Assembly (NCBI GenBank): GCA_949751835.1
Contig: CATKHK010000040.1
Coordinates: 62,001-126,000 of the forward strand
Length of the DNA stretch: 64,000 nucleotides
From: Blepharisma japonicum
Lineage: Eukaryota; Ciliophora; Heterotrichea; Heterotrichida; Blepharismidae
Reading direction: 5' to 3'
The translations under genes were made by a program, and so were the position numbers. Of this stretch, positions 20,577 to 31,253 are shown in pieces; position 1 is the stretch's first letter, and each line of letters opens with the position of its first letter. Below the pieces are notes generated by a model that made no database searches, was not told where the DNA came from, and worked only from the letters and a program-made list of their open reading frames with translations.

Positions 20577-21239
20577 TTATTCGCACTTGAAATCTGTTAG
20601 ATTGTCGCGAACATATGAGATGCCTTTCGATCTCTTGATCAATTCAAAAATTCTTGCTATATTGGTATTTCAAGTAACTCAGCTCTGAGTTAGAAGCTTG
20701 ATGTCTTTTAATTCTTTCTTCAGGTTTATTTTCGTATCATCTTGCCCGAGGCCTGCATTTTTTACTATTTCAGTCTCATTAACCGGTTCTACAACTTTAT
20801 TTTCTTCCTTTTTCCCAGGTTTTTCTAAAATCACAGATGAATTCGGCTCTGAATTAGTAGTGATGCTTTCCAAAATTTCCCTCAAATTTCCCAATCTCTT
20901 ATTCAGCGTTCTATTCTCATCAATAAGTTCTTTATTCCGGTACTCGCATCTACATGTATTTTACTCAGTCAATCTTGTTTTTGCTTTATTTCACTCATTT
21001 CATTGTGCTTCATATGCCTTATTTGACTTTTCAATCTTCCATTTGAGCTGTTTTATAGTATTTTCGAAGTGAATTCGATTCTGTTCAGACTCAGCTTTTT
21101 TTGGATCTTAATAGGAATTACCAACTGATCCTTCACTTTCTAAAATCTCATTTAGAGGACATGAAAACCCTTCTTCTTCCTCTTCTTCTAAACTATCATA
21201 GTCATCTTCTGGGTTTACAAAAGGCTTAATCACAAACAT
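20577..21239 (-). CDS. Coiled-coil protein with two 15-nt introns
   Basis: Exons 21239-21122, 21106-20965 and 20949-20577 give 633 nt, 210 residues plus TAA. The first 40 residues are acidic (DDYDSLEEEEEEGF). A coiled coil spans about 42-115 (ENTIKQLKWKIEKSNKAYEA and ENRTLNKRLGNLREILESI), followed by a Lys/Glu/Pro-rich linker and a final folded-looking tail ELIKRSKGISYVRDNLTD. Several TGAs are read as Trp. Family not recognised. Without removing the introns the second exon runs into TAA within GAGTAAAATAC, so splicing is well supported. Confidence 0.8.
20950..20964 (-). other. 15-nt intron
   Basis: Minus-strand GTAAAATACATGTAG. It contains the in-frame TAA that would otherwise end the coiled-coil frame; removal joins ...LTE to CEYRNKE. 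Confidence 0.85.
21107..21121 (-). other. 15-nt intron
   Basis: Minus-strand GTAATTCCTATTAAG. Removal joins the acidic N-terminus (ESEGSV) to DPKKAESEQN in frame. Confidence 0.85.
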
Positions 21240-21401
21240 CAATCGGCTGGTATATTATGAAATTGAATTTTAGTGGAGAAAATGGAGTATCAAAGATATT
21301 AGCAGCATTTCATCATTTGTATTGATGAATTATTTTTAAGATATTAAGACTTTGTATATTTATTATAATTTTTTTAGTAGATTATGAATTAATTGCCAAA
21401 A

Positions 21402-21812
21402 TTAAAGATTTTCATTATTGCCGTCCAGCCTCTTCTGCAGCATCTCCATTCTTTGTCTGATTTTTTCTTCCATGCTGCTTTTGGCCGTTTCGATCTGTTT
21501 CCTCGCCTGAAATTCTTCGAGTTTTCCTTCGATTCTTTTCATAACGTTTACACTCAATTCTGGCTCAGTCATTATATCTCTCACAATTACCAAATCTTCT
21601 CTCACTTCTTTATAAAAATCATCAGCAGTTACCCCATAATTGGCTAAGAATGATTTCAAGTCCTCTCGATTTGAAATCACGTCTAAAATTTGTCCTTCAT
21701 TGCCTGGAGTGCTTGTTCTTGTAGAGCTGCCGTCTGAAGTGCTCTCTTGGGTGTTCATTCTTTTTAGGCTTCGCACAGCTCTTACAACCCTCCCGTCAAT
21801 TTGTCCATGCAT
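21402..21812 (-). CDS. Helical hypothetical protein
   Basis: 136 residues from ATG 21810-21812 (MHGQIDGRVVRAV) to TAA 21402-21404. An upstream in-frame ATG at 21851 would add 13 AT-rich-encoded residues and is less likely. After a Ser/Thr-rich linker, a helical segment EDLKSFLANYGVTADDFYKE is followed by a long charged helix (KLEEFQARKQIETAKSSMEE) that probably forms a coiled coil. No family recognised. Confidence 0.7.
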   Translation of the reverse strand: MHGQIDGRVVRAVRSLKRMNTQESTSDGSSTRTSTPGNEGQILDVISNREDLKSFLANYGVTADDFYKEVREDLVIVRDIMTEPELSVNVMKRIEGKLEEFQARKQIETAKSSMEEKIRQRMEMLQKRLDGNNENL

Positions 21813-22098
21813 AATTTTAGTATTTTTATAATATTTAATAAAGAAAACCATTATATGCGTAAATGATTATGTTTACTTCTTCAAAATATACAAGGAAATA
21901 TAATAAAACGATAAAATAAAAATAAAATAAATTAAATTTTGATTTAGAATTTTTGAGAATGATATAAATATGCATTTTTTTTAGTATAATAAATATAAAT
22001 ATAATAGTTTTATAAAAATTAAATAATGAAGCAATTATTAAGGCAGAAATTTATAAGTGGACTATACTTTAAAATAATTAAACTTAATTCTCATGGAA

Positions 22099-23298
22099 CT
22101 ACTTTAATTTCATTTTCCTTCCAAACTCTGGAAAAAGTTTGAATATCCTCCCCAAGCTTGGGTTTGCATCATAATGATAGTCATCATTTTGTTTAGTATT
22201 AACAAGCTCTGCTTTGATTTTTGCTTTAAGCTGGCTTAAATAGTCATCAATATCAATCAATTTGAATTTTTCTTGAGGCTTTTCAGTTTTTATTTCTTCA
22301 GACAGTGATGAAGCTCTTCCTGTACACCAGGTTCTCCTTGTAGACTCTGGATAAGGCGAACATGTGGTGCTCGTTGCCATTCTCTTATAATCTGCAATTT
22401 TATGAACTGGCTTAAAATCAACAATAACTGGGCCTGTCGACTCACAAGTGCTGGACTTTAGGTTCGAAATATCATCATTGTCTAGGGTTCTTGGTGGGGT
22501 GATACTTTTTCTGATTAATTTTGCACTTTTTTTGGGGCTTATTTTTGTTTTTACAGCTCCTTTTGGAGAAAGAGGAGGCGAAATGAAATTTGTCCTTATG
22601 CTTGATAAGCTTCTTGGCGGCGGAGATTTTGCTTTGGGAATGCTCAGTCTTTCAAATAAATTAGGGTCGCGGGATCTTCGTGGGCTGTAATGTTTCAATC
22701 TTTCAATTTCTTCTTCCTCCAGCCTTTTCTTTTTTTCCTGCATTATTTCAATTCATTCCTTTTTCTTCTGTGCATACTCATGTAGTCTATACAACAGCTC
22801 CTCTTCCTTTTTCTTGCTCATCATAGCTTTTGGTACCTCTCTAGTAGGGCTTTCTCTCATAAGCTGCCTCAAATTTTGTGCTTCTTGTCTTTTTTGCTGG
22901 TCCAGCAATAGTCGATTATAAAGGTCTTCAACCTGGTTTTTTGTAAGCCTTCTGGGAGATTTAAAACTTTTAGATTGCTCTTCTTCTCTTTGGACGACAA
23001 AAGTTTCGATCTTCTTTTTCAAGTGGTTTCTTTTATTTACATCTTCAATAAGTCTTTCAAACACTCTTATTGGGTGGGTTGGAGACTCCATCGTCATTAG
23101 TGTGGGGGACAAAGGAAGAACTGGTATTGACTCATATGTGGAAGTTGGGCCATGGATATTTACGTCCATGTTTTTATCAAATGATGAGGTGATGTTAAAA
23201 ACACCCATGGAGCCTTCGACGTTCAAGGCATGTGACTGAATTTCTTCGAAATGGCTAGATGATAAGTTCTCTGAATAGCTAATTGATGGTTCGTCCAT
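22099..23298 (-). CDS. Disordered protein with helical R/K/E repeats
   Basis: 399 residues, ATG 23298 to TAG 22099-22101, passing TGA at 22753-22755. Low-complexity polar sequence surrounds three loosely repeated helical units: NQVEDLYNRLLLDQQKRQEA, EEELLYRLHEYAQKKKE and NLFERLSIPKAK. Such units (L[FY]xRLxxxxxKRxE) recur in ciliate and kinetoplastid cytoskeletal proteins, which is a family impression rather than a firm assignment. Pro/Ser-rich stretches (SPPPRSLSS, SPKKSAK) separate them. Possibly cytoskeleton-associated. Confidence 0.7.
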
Positions 23299-23466
23299 TT
23301 GATTGCTTGCGGTAATTTAACTATTAAATGCTGTAAGATTAGAAATAAATTTCAATTGTTAAGCTAAATAACTAATATGCTTATGAGGCTTTGTAAAATT
23401 AATGTAAAATTATTTGACTTATCGTTAAGCTATTTCATCTTTCTATTTCACCATATAATTTACATA

Positions 23467-23766
23467 ATGAAAAGGCTACCGAGAACTAAAAGTAAACGAG
23501 TTTCTCTTCGTCAAAAACACAGGCTGGTTAAGCGTTCCAAAGAAGCTGCAAAAAAGCTCAAAAAAGAAGCGAAAAAGATGAAGATCATGGGAATCAAAAA
23601 GTCAACTACAAAAGGATTAGGAATTCCAAACTCTTGTCCATTCAAAAAAGAAATACTTGAAGAGGTGCAGAAAGTACAAGAAGCTGAGGCAAGAATTAAG
23701 AAAGAAAAGAAGAAACAAAGACAAGCTAAGCTAGCCGAGCAAAAGGGACAATCGGAAAATTTATAA
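23467..23766 (+). CDS. Orphan Grn1/nucleostemin N-terminal domain protein
   Basis: 99 residues, start chosen at ATG 23467 (MKRLPRTKSKRVSLRQKHRL) because the upstream in-frame ATG adds a hydrophobic lead not seen in the family. The basic region, the GLGIPNSCPFKKEIL motif and the following Glu/Lys coiled coil match the N-terminal domain of GNL3/nucleostemin and yeast Grn1, which directs nucleolar localisation and binding. In those proteins a circularly permuted GTPase domain follows; here the frame ends with TAA at 23764-23766 and no GTPase motifs lie downstream. Likely a nucleolar, ribosome-assembly related small protein. Confidence 0.75.
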   Translation: MKRLPRTKSKRVSLRQKHRLVKRSKEAAKKLKKEAKKMKIMGIKKSTTKGLGIPNSCPFKKEILEEVQKVQEAEARIKKEKKKQRQAKLAEQKGQSENL

Positions 23767-24139
23767 ATTTTATGATTAAAAATTCACAAAATTATGAAAT
23801 TGTCTTAATAAAATGCAAATCTAAGAATATTCAGCCAAGATAAACTGTGATGATGCCTTCTTCTTTAAAATTTTAATAATCTTCTCTATCATTATAAATT
23901 ATATATAGCCAACAAATAGGAGTTTTTTAATAAATCATAATATCCGAATAATTCATTATCCATTACTTGTAGTAGATATTTTTTCTTCACTGAATTTTAT
24001 TTAATTTTCTACTTGTAATTAAATTCTTAATAAACCCAGATCATCCCTCTTTCTAAAAGTACCCTAAAAAATCTTTCTAAAATTCTCCCAGCATCATTTT
24101 GTTTCTTTTTACTACATTCACATTTAATTATCATAAGCC
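23767..24139. other. 373-bp AT-rich spacer
   Basis: No coding or RNA feature supported. Precedes the CDC14 gene and probably holds its promoter. Confidence 0.5.
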
Positions 24140-25429
24140 ATGAATGGTCAAAGCCAAATAGTCGAAATAATTCCATCCAAGTTGTACTGGATTAGTGACC
24201 GCGCTCCACCTCGAAACCAGTCCAAATCTTATTATTTCTGCATAGATAACGATCTAGTTTATCAGCCTTTCTCAAATGATTTTGGTCCTCTTAGCATTGG
24301 CATGACCTACAAATTTTGCACCGAGCTCGACAAACTTGTCCAAAGCAACGCATATTCTGGGTACAGAATTTACCATTACACATCTCTCAACCCCGCAAAG
24401 CGTGCCAATGCAGCTTATTTAATGGGAGCTTTTCAAATTTTGATCCTCGGTCGCACATCTCTAGAAGCCTGGCAGCCTTTTACTGCTATTCCTCCATTTG
24501 TCGACTTCAGAGATGCAGGGTATGGCTCATGCACTTATAAATGCACGATCCTTCACTGCTTACGTGGCTTGGAAAAAGGTGTGGAATTGGGCTGGTTCAA
24601 TTTGAAAACATTTAACATCCGCGACTACGAGTTTTATGAAAAAGTTGAAAATGGAGACTGAAATTGGATTATTCCAGGGAAATTATTAGCATTTGCCTCA
24701 CCAAGCCCAACATCAAATGATACAGAAGGATTTAAAGTGTGGACACCAGAAGATTATGCGCCATTATTTCATAAGCTAGGAGTTGGCGCCGTGATAAGAC
24801 TGAATAATAAGACTTATGATGCTGAGAAATTTGTTAGGCTTGGGATCAAACATTATGATTTATATTTTTTGGATGGGTCTTGCCCAAGCGAAAGCATTAT
24901 TAGTGATTTTTTGAGAATTGTGGAGAACGAGCCTGGAGCAGTTGCTGTGCATTGCAAAGCAGGGTTAGGTAGGACTGGGACTTTAATAGGAATATATGCG
25001 ATGAAGCATTATAAGTTTCCAGCTGCTGATTTTATTGGGTGAATTAGACTATGCAGACCTGGGAGTGTACTGGGCCCTCAGCAGCAATTTTTGTGTGATA
25101 GGGAGCAAGAGTTTTTTAGGATGGGAAATGGGAATGTGAAAGCCTTGAGGCCAATTGTTAAAGTGGATACAAGAATGTCTCCAGAAGAGAAATATATCAG
25201 CACTCATGGAGATAATGGCCAAGCTGAAAGACTTATATCAGCGAAAAAGACAAATCAAAGCGGACCAAATACTCCACTTATACCCGAAAAATCTCCGCCA
25301 AGAACATCTACAAGTAGGAATCAGTCAGTAAGTCCAGCCAGCTCAGTTAAAAAGGGGAAAACCAAAAGTCCAATACGATACGGTACCCCTAATAATATTA
25401 GGAGTCCGAATGTAAAAAGATATTATTAA
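24140..25429 (+). CDS. CDC14: CDC14-type dual-specificity phosphatase
   Basis: 429 residues with in-frame TGAs at 24659-24661 and about 25040. The N-terminal DSP-like domain includes NPAKRANAAYLMGAF and RGLEKGVELGWF. The catalytic domain carries HCKAGLGRTGT with the nucleophile at Cys272, WPD-loop-type residues in the preceding LYFLDGS, and CRPGSVLGPQQQFL, all typical of Cdc14. The last 80 residues are Ser/Pro/Lys-rich and disordered. Cdc14 reverses CDK phosphorylation in mitotic exit and cytokinesis; in organisms with cilia it also localises to basal bodies. Start at ATG 24140 fits the family. Confidence 0.95.
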
Positions 25430-25578
25430 GCTTAGGTAAAGTTTTAACGTCATAATATTCAACAATGTCTTGCAATCAGCCAATTAAGTGCACTATCTAA
25501 TTTATTTTCAATAAAATTTATATTATAAAATTAAATTTTAGTTATCCCCATTCATATTTGATAAAAATTTTCAGATAT

Positions 25579-25794
25579 ATGAGTTCAAATAGTGAAATTT
25601 TAGAAGAAGAAACACTGTCAGATGGATTCTTAGAAGATAATGATACAAATCGTGCTGATTTAAGCAGCTTGATTGCCCAAGATGGGAGTAGCGAAGATAG
25701 TTTTGATGTTGAATCTTTGCATAGTGAAAGTGATTTGGAAATCATAGAAAATTCTTGTGATTCATTGTCTGCGTCTGAAGCTTCGGAGTGCTAA
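25579..25794 (+). CDS. Small acidic protein
   Basis: 71 residues, almost entirely Ser, Asp and Glu (SSNSEILEEETLSDGF). First ATG at 25579; the frame opens upstream only with a TTG. Ends TAA 25792-25794. No fold or family recognised; strong acidity suggests a disordered regulator. It could be non-coding, but the codon pattern is consistent throughout. Confidence 0.5.
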   Translation: MSSNSEILEEETLSDGFLEDNDTNRADLSSLIAQDGSSEDSFDVESLHSESDLEIIENSCDSLSASEASEC

Positions 25795-26048
25795 ATATTT
25801 CTGCTAAACTAAATTATTATTTTTATCACAATAAATTTAATATTAGCTTTCAAACAATTATGCAATAGAAATATAAATGTCCTTATTTAAAAGTTTTAAG
25901 TTCAAAAGTGAAACAGCTGCTTCATCATATCAATTCCAATTGCCTTATTAAACTTCTTGTTAACCAAATTTTTTATTTTCAAGTCAAAAAATTTTCAAGA
26001 ATAAGCTTAATTTTAATAAAAATTCTAAAAAATTGATTCTTTAATTAA

Positions 26049-27260
26049 TTATATATTTTCAACAGTACCTAAAATGGTATTCTCTTGAGCAATATTACTT
26101 TTAATTCAATTTTGAGGGTAAGCTGTTTGCTGATAATTCCACTCAATATGCTTAAATGGAAATTCAGTAATATCAATGTTTGGCTGAAGCGGCTCTGGAA
26201 TATTTCTTGGCTTGTTTTTATGCTTGCTTAGGAGCTTGAATCTCTTTGGAGCAATATTATTTGCAGGGTTTTTGTCAATTACTTTTTGGTACCACGCAAT
26301 GGCTTCTTCCCTTTGGAACATCAATTCGTTAACAATTCCCAAGTTGATGTAGGCCTCAATTTCGTCGTATTTAAGTGTCAGACAGCTGTAAAGACATGCC
26401 AAAGCATTTTGGCATTGCTCAAGCTCTACATATACAACTGCCAACGACATCTTGTAAATTGGCTCTTGTGGGTACTTACTGGTAATTGAGGTGAGAAGAG
26501 AAAGGGCCCTATGAAACGACTTAGTTTCTATCAGGCAGCGAGCCTTCAGATAAACTACATCGCAATAAGGCTTAGTTTCTGGGTTTTCAGCAAGGCTCAA
26601 AGCTTCGTTGAACATTGCAATAGCTTTGTCGTAGTCTTTATTTACAAAATAACCCCATCCCAAGCATGCTGTGGTTTTTAGGTTGGATTTCAAATTCCTT
26701 GCAACTTGGTAAAGTTCTATTGCATAACTTTTTCTTGAAACTTCTAAGCAATTTGCTATTTGGCACAGAGTCTCAATCGTCTGTTCTTCACTGAGATCTT
26801 GAGTGTTTAAGCAATTTCTTAGATAAGTAATTGCCTTAAGGTATTGCTTGGATTTTTTGTTAATGATCCCAAGCTTTAAGTATATGTGAGATGTATGCTC
26901 AAATTTAGGGTCAGCTCGAAGAGCAGCTTGGAAATATCGCTCGGCCATTTCAAAAAGTCTGCATTTGAAACACAGAAGGCCAAGTCCATACCACAGCTGA
27001 GCAGGAGCTGAATCTTTCCAAATGAGATGGGCATTGGAGTAGGCTCTAAAGCTCTCATCAAGCCTTTCCAATAGAAGGTAGCAGTGGCCAAGATTGGCCC
27101 ATTCTGCTGCGTTGTAACCATCGAGTGTAACCAGTTGGCAAAGTACAGTAGAAGCAGTGTTGAAGTCACCTAGGCTAAGGTGATATTCAATTGCTTCCTT
27201 GAGATCGTCAATCTGGTTGGTTTCTTTTTCGTACCCTTGTAAAAATTCTCTATATGACAT
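26049..27260 (-). CDS. TPR protein resembling Cyc8/UTX repeats
   Basis: 403 residues, ATG 27260 to TAA 26049-26051; the written end lies beyond a TGA at 26106-26108. At least eight TPR-like units run from about residue 20 to 350: NLGHCYLLLERLDESFRAYS, LWYGLGLLCFKCRLFEMAER, YLKLGIINKKSKQYLKAI, and ALACLYSCLTLKYDEIEAY. The unit WYGLGLLC...AERYFQAALRADPKFEH...IYLKLG resembles the Ssn6/Cyc8 and UTX/KDM6 TPR domains, which scaffold transcriptional repression or demethylase complexes. No JmjC domain is present. The C-terminus EFPFKHIEW is shared with the tandem paralogue at 28381-29568. Confidence 0.85.
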
Positions 27261-28380
27261 CTATTTAATATTTATGAAAAATTCTTTTCACTTTTTACCA
27301 GAATTTGGCTTTAAAATGATCCGAGTGTCATTTTTGCGCCATAAGCTGCTTTTAAGATAGATATATCGTTTCTGTTGAGATTCGGAACGCTATTTTTTAA
27401 AAATAAGTGTCCTGAGGATGTTTCAGACTGACTTGGAGACTTGTCAGAATTCAAAATTTATGTATGTTCAGAGAGAATAGTTGAGAGCTAGGTATCTTTG
27501 AGCAAGTATCTTTATCATATCATAAAGAAAAATTGCGAATTAGCCCTTTAAAAGCTTTTAGGATTGGCCAAATCTCATATGTCTCTGAAAAGAGCATACC
27601 TTAAAGCGGCATCCAATAATTCAAACTTAATTAACCTTAACTCAGCCTACACTGAAATTTTGCAACCATATGAAGAATTCATATGGTTTTTGAGCTCCTT
27701 TCTTTACGATTGGCCCTGAATCATTTACTTTAGTGAGCAGATGCAATTTTCCAGTATAATTGAAAAATAATTCTTTCGGAATAAGTAGATGATTCGGTAT
27801 AAAAATTAGCTGGCAGGCTTCTTAGCAGCTTTCGAAGCCTCGCTTTTTGTTTTATGATGGCTCATACTTAGGGTTTATAATTTCTTACGAGTAAAACAAA
27901 TGTGGATCCAATTTTTTTTTAAACTACAATTTGACCTAATTCAAAATATCAAGTAATGGAAAAATAGCTTGAAGTCCTACTTATTAAAAATTGAAGCCAG
28001 AAGTCAAAATAAGCATTAAATCAAGATTTGCTCGTAAAAAAAATTAATATGGGATGTCAGAAATATAATTTTTTGAATTTCATAATTTCATCAAGACTAT
28101 CGGTTATAAAAGTATAATGGCAATGAGGAGCATAATGAGAAATAAGAATGGTTTTTATACCAAAAATTATTAGTAAAGAGATTATTCTATTTAAAGACCA
28201 AAATTCTTAGCTTGAAAATTCCATCTTTATCCTTATTTCAGAATCTCAAGAGCTCGTCTCAATAGATATTGAATTCAAATTATAAAATAGAACCTGCACT
28301 CATTTATGGATATAAAGGTCATTTTTTAAATTTAAAACTGATTAAAATACTTAGGCTAGTATTTAGCAACTAGTCAGTTC
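27261..28380. other. 1.1-kb spacer between TPR paralogues
   Basis: No long frame under the UGA=Trp code. The only neat ORF is a 19-residue basic one on the minus strand (27806-27865), listed separately. The rest is AT-rich without recognisable RNA genes or repeats. Confidence 0.5.
27806..27865 (-). CDS. Possible micro-ORF
   Basis: ATG to TAA encoding 19 residues rich in Lys, Ala, Ser and His (MSHHKTKSEASKAAKKPAS). The local G+C is higher than the surroundings. No Kozak or expression evidence can be seen; it may be chance or the remains of a larger gene. Confidence 0.15.
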   Translation of the reverse strand: MSHHKTKSEASKAAKKPAS

Positions 28381-29568
28381 CTAAAAAGCGAATTTCTTGA
28401 ACGCAGACTGATTGTCGTCTTTTGGAACTGAAATCAAAGGCTGGAAGCTCCTTTCGGAATGCCTGAATGGAAATTCAGTAATGTCAATAGTTGGCTGGTA
28501 AGGATTCGGAATATTTCTTGGCCTATTTTTTTGCTTAATCAAAAGATTAAGCCTATTAGCAGCAATGCTATTTGCTGGGTTTTTGTCAACTGCTTTTTGG
28601 TATCATTTCTTCGCCTCTTCTCTTTGCAGCATAAGTTCATTGATAATCCCAAGGTTTACGTACACTTCAATCTCATCATATTTCAATGACAGACAATTGT
28701 AAAGGCACGTCAAGGCGTTCTGACACTGTTCAAGTTCTGCATAAAGAACTACCAGTGACATCTTATAAATAGGCTCCTGGGGATATTTACTGACTATTGA
28801 AGTAAATATTGAAAGTGCTCTCTGTAATGATTTGGTCTCCACTAAGCACCGAGCCTTTAAGTATAAGATGTCGCAATAGGCTTTGCTTTCTTGGTCTTCT
28901 ACCAGATTCAAAGCCTCGTTAAACATCGAAATGGCTTTGTCAAATTCCCAGTTCACGAAAAATCCCCATCCCAAACAAACAGTTGTTTTCAGGCTGGTTT
29001 TTAGGTTCCTCGCAATTTTGTACAGCTCCAGTGCCTCCCCTTTCCTTGAGATCTCCAAACAACTTCCGATTTGGCACAAAGTCTCGACAATCTGCTCTTC
29101 AGTTAGGTCTTGTGTATTTAGGCAATTTCTTAGAAAAGTAATTGCTTTGAGATATTGGTTGGAGCTTTTATAAATGATGCCTAACTTTAAGTATATCTGT
29201 GGTGCATACTCAAATTTGGGATCAGTTCTAAGCGCTGCTTCAAAGTACGTCTCGGCCATTTCAAAAAGTCTACATTTGTAACAAAGAAGCCCGAGTCCAT
29301 ACCAAAGTTGAGCTGGAGCTGAGTCTTTTCATATTAGATGGGCGTTGGAGTAGGCTCTGAAACTTTCTTCAAGCCTTTCTAAGAGGAGGTAGCAGTGGCC
29401 TAAGTTAGCCCACTCTGCAGGATTATACCCGTCAAGAGAGACAAGCTGACAGAAAGCGTTAGAGGCTGTTACGAAATCGCCAGAGCTGAGATGGTATCCA
29501 ATTGCGTCTTTTAGCTCGGCGAGCTGGTTTTTTTCTTCGTAACCTTGTAAGAATTCTCTATACGACAT
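28381..29568 (-). CDS. TPR protein, tandem paralogue of the preceding gene
   Basis: 395 residues, ATG 29568 to TAG 28381-28383. It aligns almost end to end with the protein at 26049-27260: MSYREFLQGYE, NLGHCYLLLERLEESFRAYS, LWYGLGLLCYKCRLFEMAE and KYPQEPIYKMSL. In-frame TGA after NAHLI (29326-29328) corresponds to TGG in the paralogue (NAHLIWKDSAP), proving Trp. Another TGA after EEAKK replaces a paralogue Trp. C-termini differ: this copy ends SAFKKFAF. Same TPR scaffold inference. The pair arose by tandem duplication and has diverged by about a third of residues by eye. Confidence 0.85.
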
Positions 29569-30069
29569 ATTTAAATATTGCCATGGTTTTATTAATTAAT
29601 TATCCCAGATTTAAGCAATGCAGTACTCAAAAAAAGGACGAGTATAAAGGGCTCCGTGAGTGAGCATCATAGCCCGATCAAAAAGTCTATATAATGAAAT
29701 AAGGAAATTAGATGTTTTAATGCCATAATTCAGATGAATAATGCATTTTTATATAGGAAATTTCTTGAAGTTTTTGAATTCTTTAGCAATAAGATAATAA
29801 TGTTAAAATTGTGATACCTGTTGTATTAAGGTTTAGCTGAGAAATTATCAGCAAAAATTTATGGTAAATCGTTAAAATCGAAACTGGATTTTTTGATGCC
29901 GATTTTGCCCCAATAATTTTCCATTTTCTTAAATCAGTTTGGCGATTTGCAATTATTTATTTTCAAAGATAAATATTTTTTTGAGAAAACAGGCAGAAGT
30001 CTCGAAACCTATACTAAACGAAAAATAATAGTGATTGTGCAGAAGCGTAAAATTAATATAGATTTTATA
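29569..30069. other. 501-bp spacer between divergent genes
   Basis: Separates the TPR gene (minus) from the FCP1-like gene (plus). AT-rich. A frame that could extend the FCP1-like protein upstream to 29947 begins with TTG and reads like non-coding sequence, so it is not used. Presumably contains both promoters. Confidence 0.5.
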
Positions 30070-31221
30070 ATGGATTTATCCAATAGCCGCAGCAATTCTG
30101 AAAATTCTGATTTTCTGCTGTCAAATTATTCAGAATTAGAACCAGATACTGATCAAAAATCATTAATTGTGCATTCTCAATACTTACCCCCTCCAACCCC
30201 TATTCCGTTAACATCATCATCAGCAAGCCACGTCGATCCTCGATTTAAAGACAAAGTCTGAAGAGAAAACATCTATGAGATTAAGCATAACGACCTAAAT
30301 TCTTATGGCATTCCTTCGCTTAAGACAAGAAAGTTGAATATTGTTATTGATTTGGAATCAATGATCTATAAGATTCATCCAAAAGTTTCTCACAACTCAG
30401 AATCGATACAAACAGAAATTAAAAGGCTTAAGGATCTATATCATCAATGCTTTAAGTCAATTTATTTTTCTGCTGGGAGTGTGTATTATATTATAGCGAT
30501 TCGGCCTAATTTAGACTCATTTTTGAGAAGCCTTAATCAAAAAGCAATATTACATTTAATTACGAAGATAGGTGAAAATTATTTGCATGAAATTCGTAAG
30601 GCAGTTGACCCATATTGGAATTACTTCCAAGGGAGAGTTTATCACTCGAAAAATGCAGAAAGATCTCTATCAGAGCTCGGACTTGATTCAAGTGATACAC
30701 TAATCATTGATACTAATATAGGACACTGAAGCACGGAAGATCAAGGAAATGTCATCCAAAGCATGAAATATATTCCTTGTCCTCAAGAGCATAGCGAATA
30801 TGAAAATTCAAGTAAATATCAAGACCTAATTAAATCGTACACATACTTTAAAGGATTAACTATAGTTGACGAAAAAAAATCATTTATTGATAAAGAAGAT
30901 CAATTTCCATGCATTCTTAAAATTGTGAGTAAAATTCACAAGTCTAGATTTTTGTGATTCTACAGCAAGGGAGTTTCACAGCTTTATCAAATGCTGAAAA
31001 GCCAAGTTCTCCAAGGAAAAAGCATATTTTTCCTATGTGATAATGAAGATTCCAGAGATGTTAAAATTGAAGTTTATCGTGCAATTGTTGAAAGTCTAGG
31101 TGGAATTGCAATAGATTCAAGCTGTGAAGCAGATTATATAATTTCAGAGGAAAATAATTCTGCTAATCGCAAATTCAAGAAGCCAGAATGGCTAATTTCA
31201 AAATTTTTCAAGTTAAGCTAA
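30070..31221 (+). CDS. FCP1-like phosphatase-BRCT protein with altered catalytic motif
   Basis: 383 residues through TGAs at about 30259, 30727 and 30955. The HAD-type phosphatase domain spans about 85-225: KLNIVIDLESMIYK aligns with the DLDxT active-site strand of FCP1, then IRPNLDSFLRSL, then the motif LIIDTNIGHW aligning with IIDDREDVW. A BRCT domain occupies about 305-383 (LQGKSIFFL, SLGGIAIDS, KKPEWLISKFF). FCP1 dephosphorylates the RNA polymerase II CTD. The second Asp of the DxD motif is Glu here (Asp94-Leu-Glu96), and the distal Asp pair is DT instead of DD, so catalysis may be lost or changed. ATG 30070 is the first ATG in frame. Confidence 0.8.
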
Positions 31222-31253
31222 TTTTATCAGTTATCACTTCATAATAAATATCT

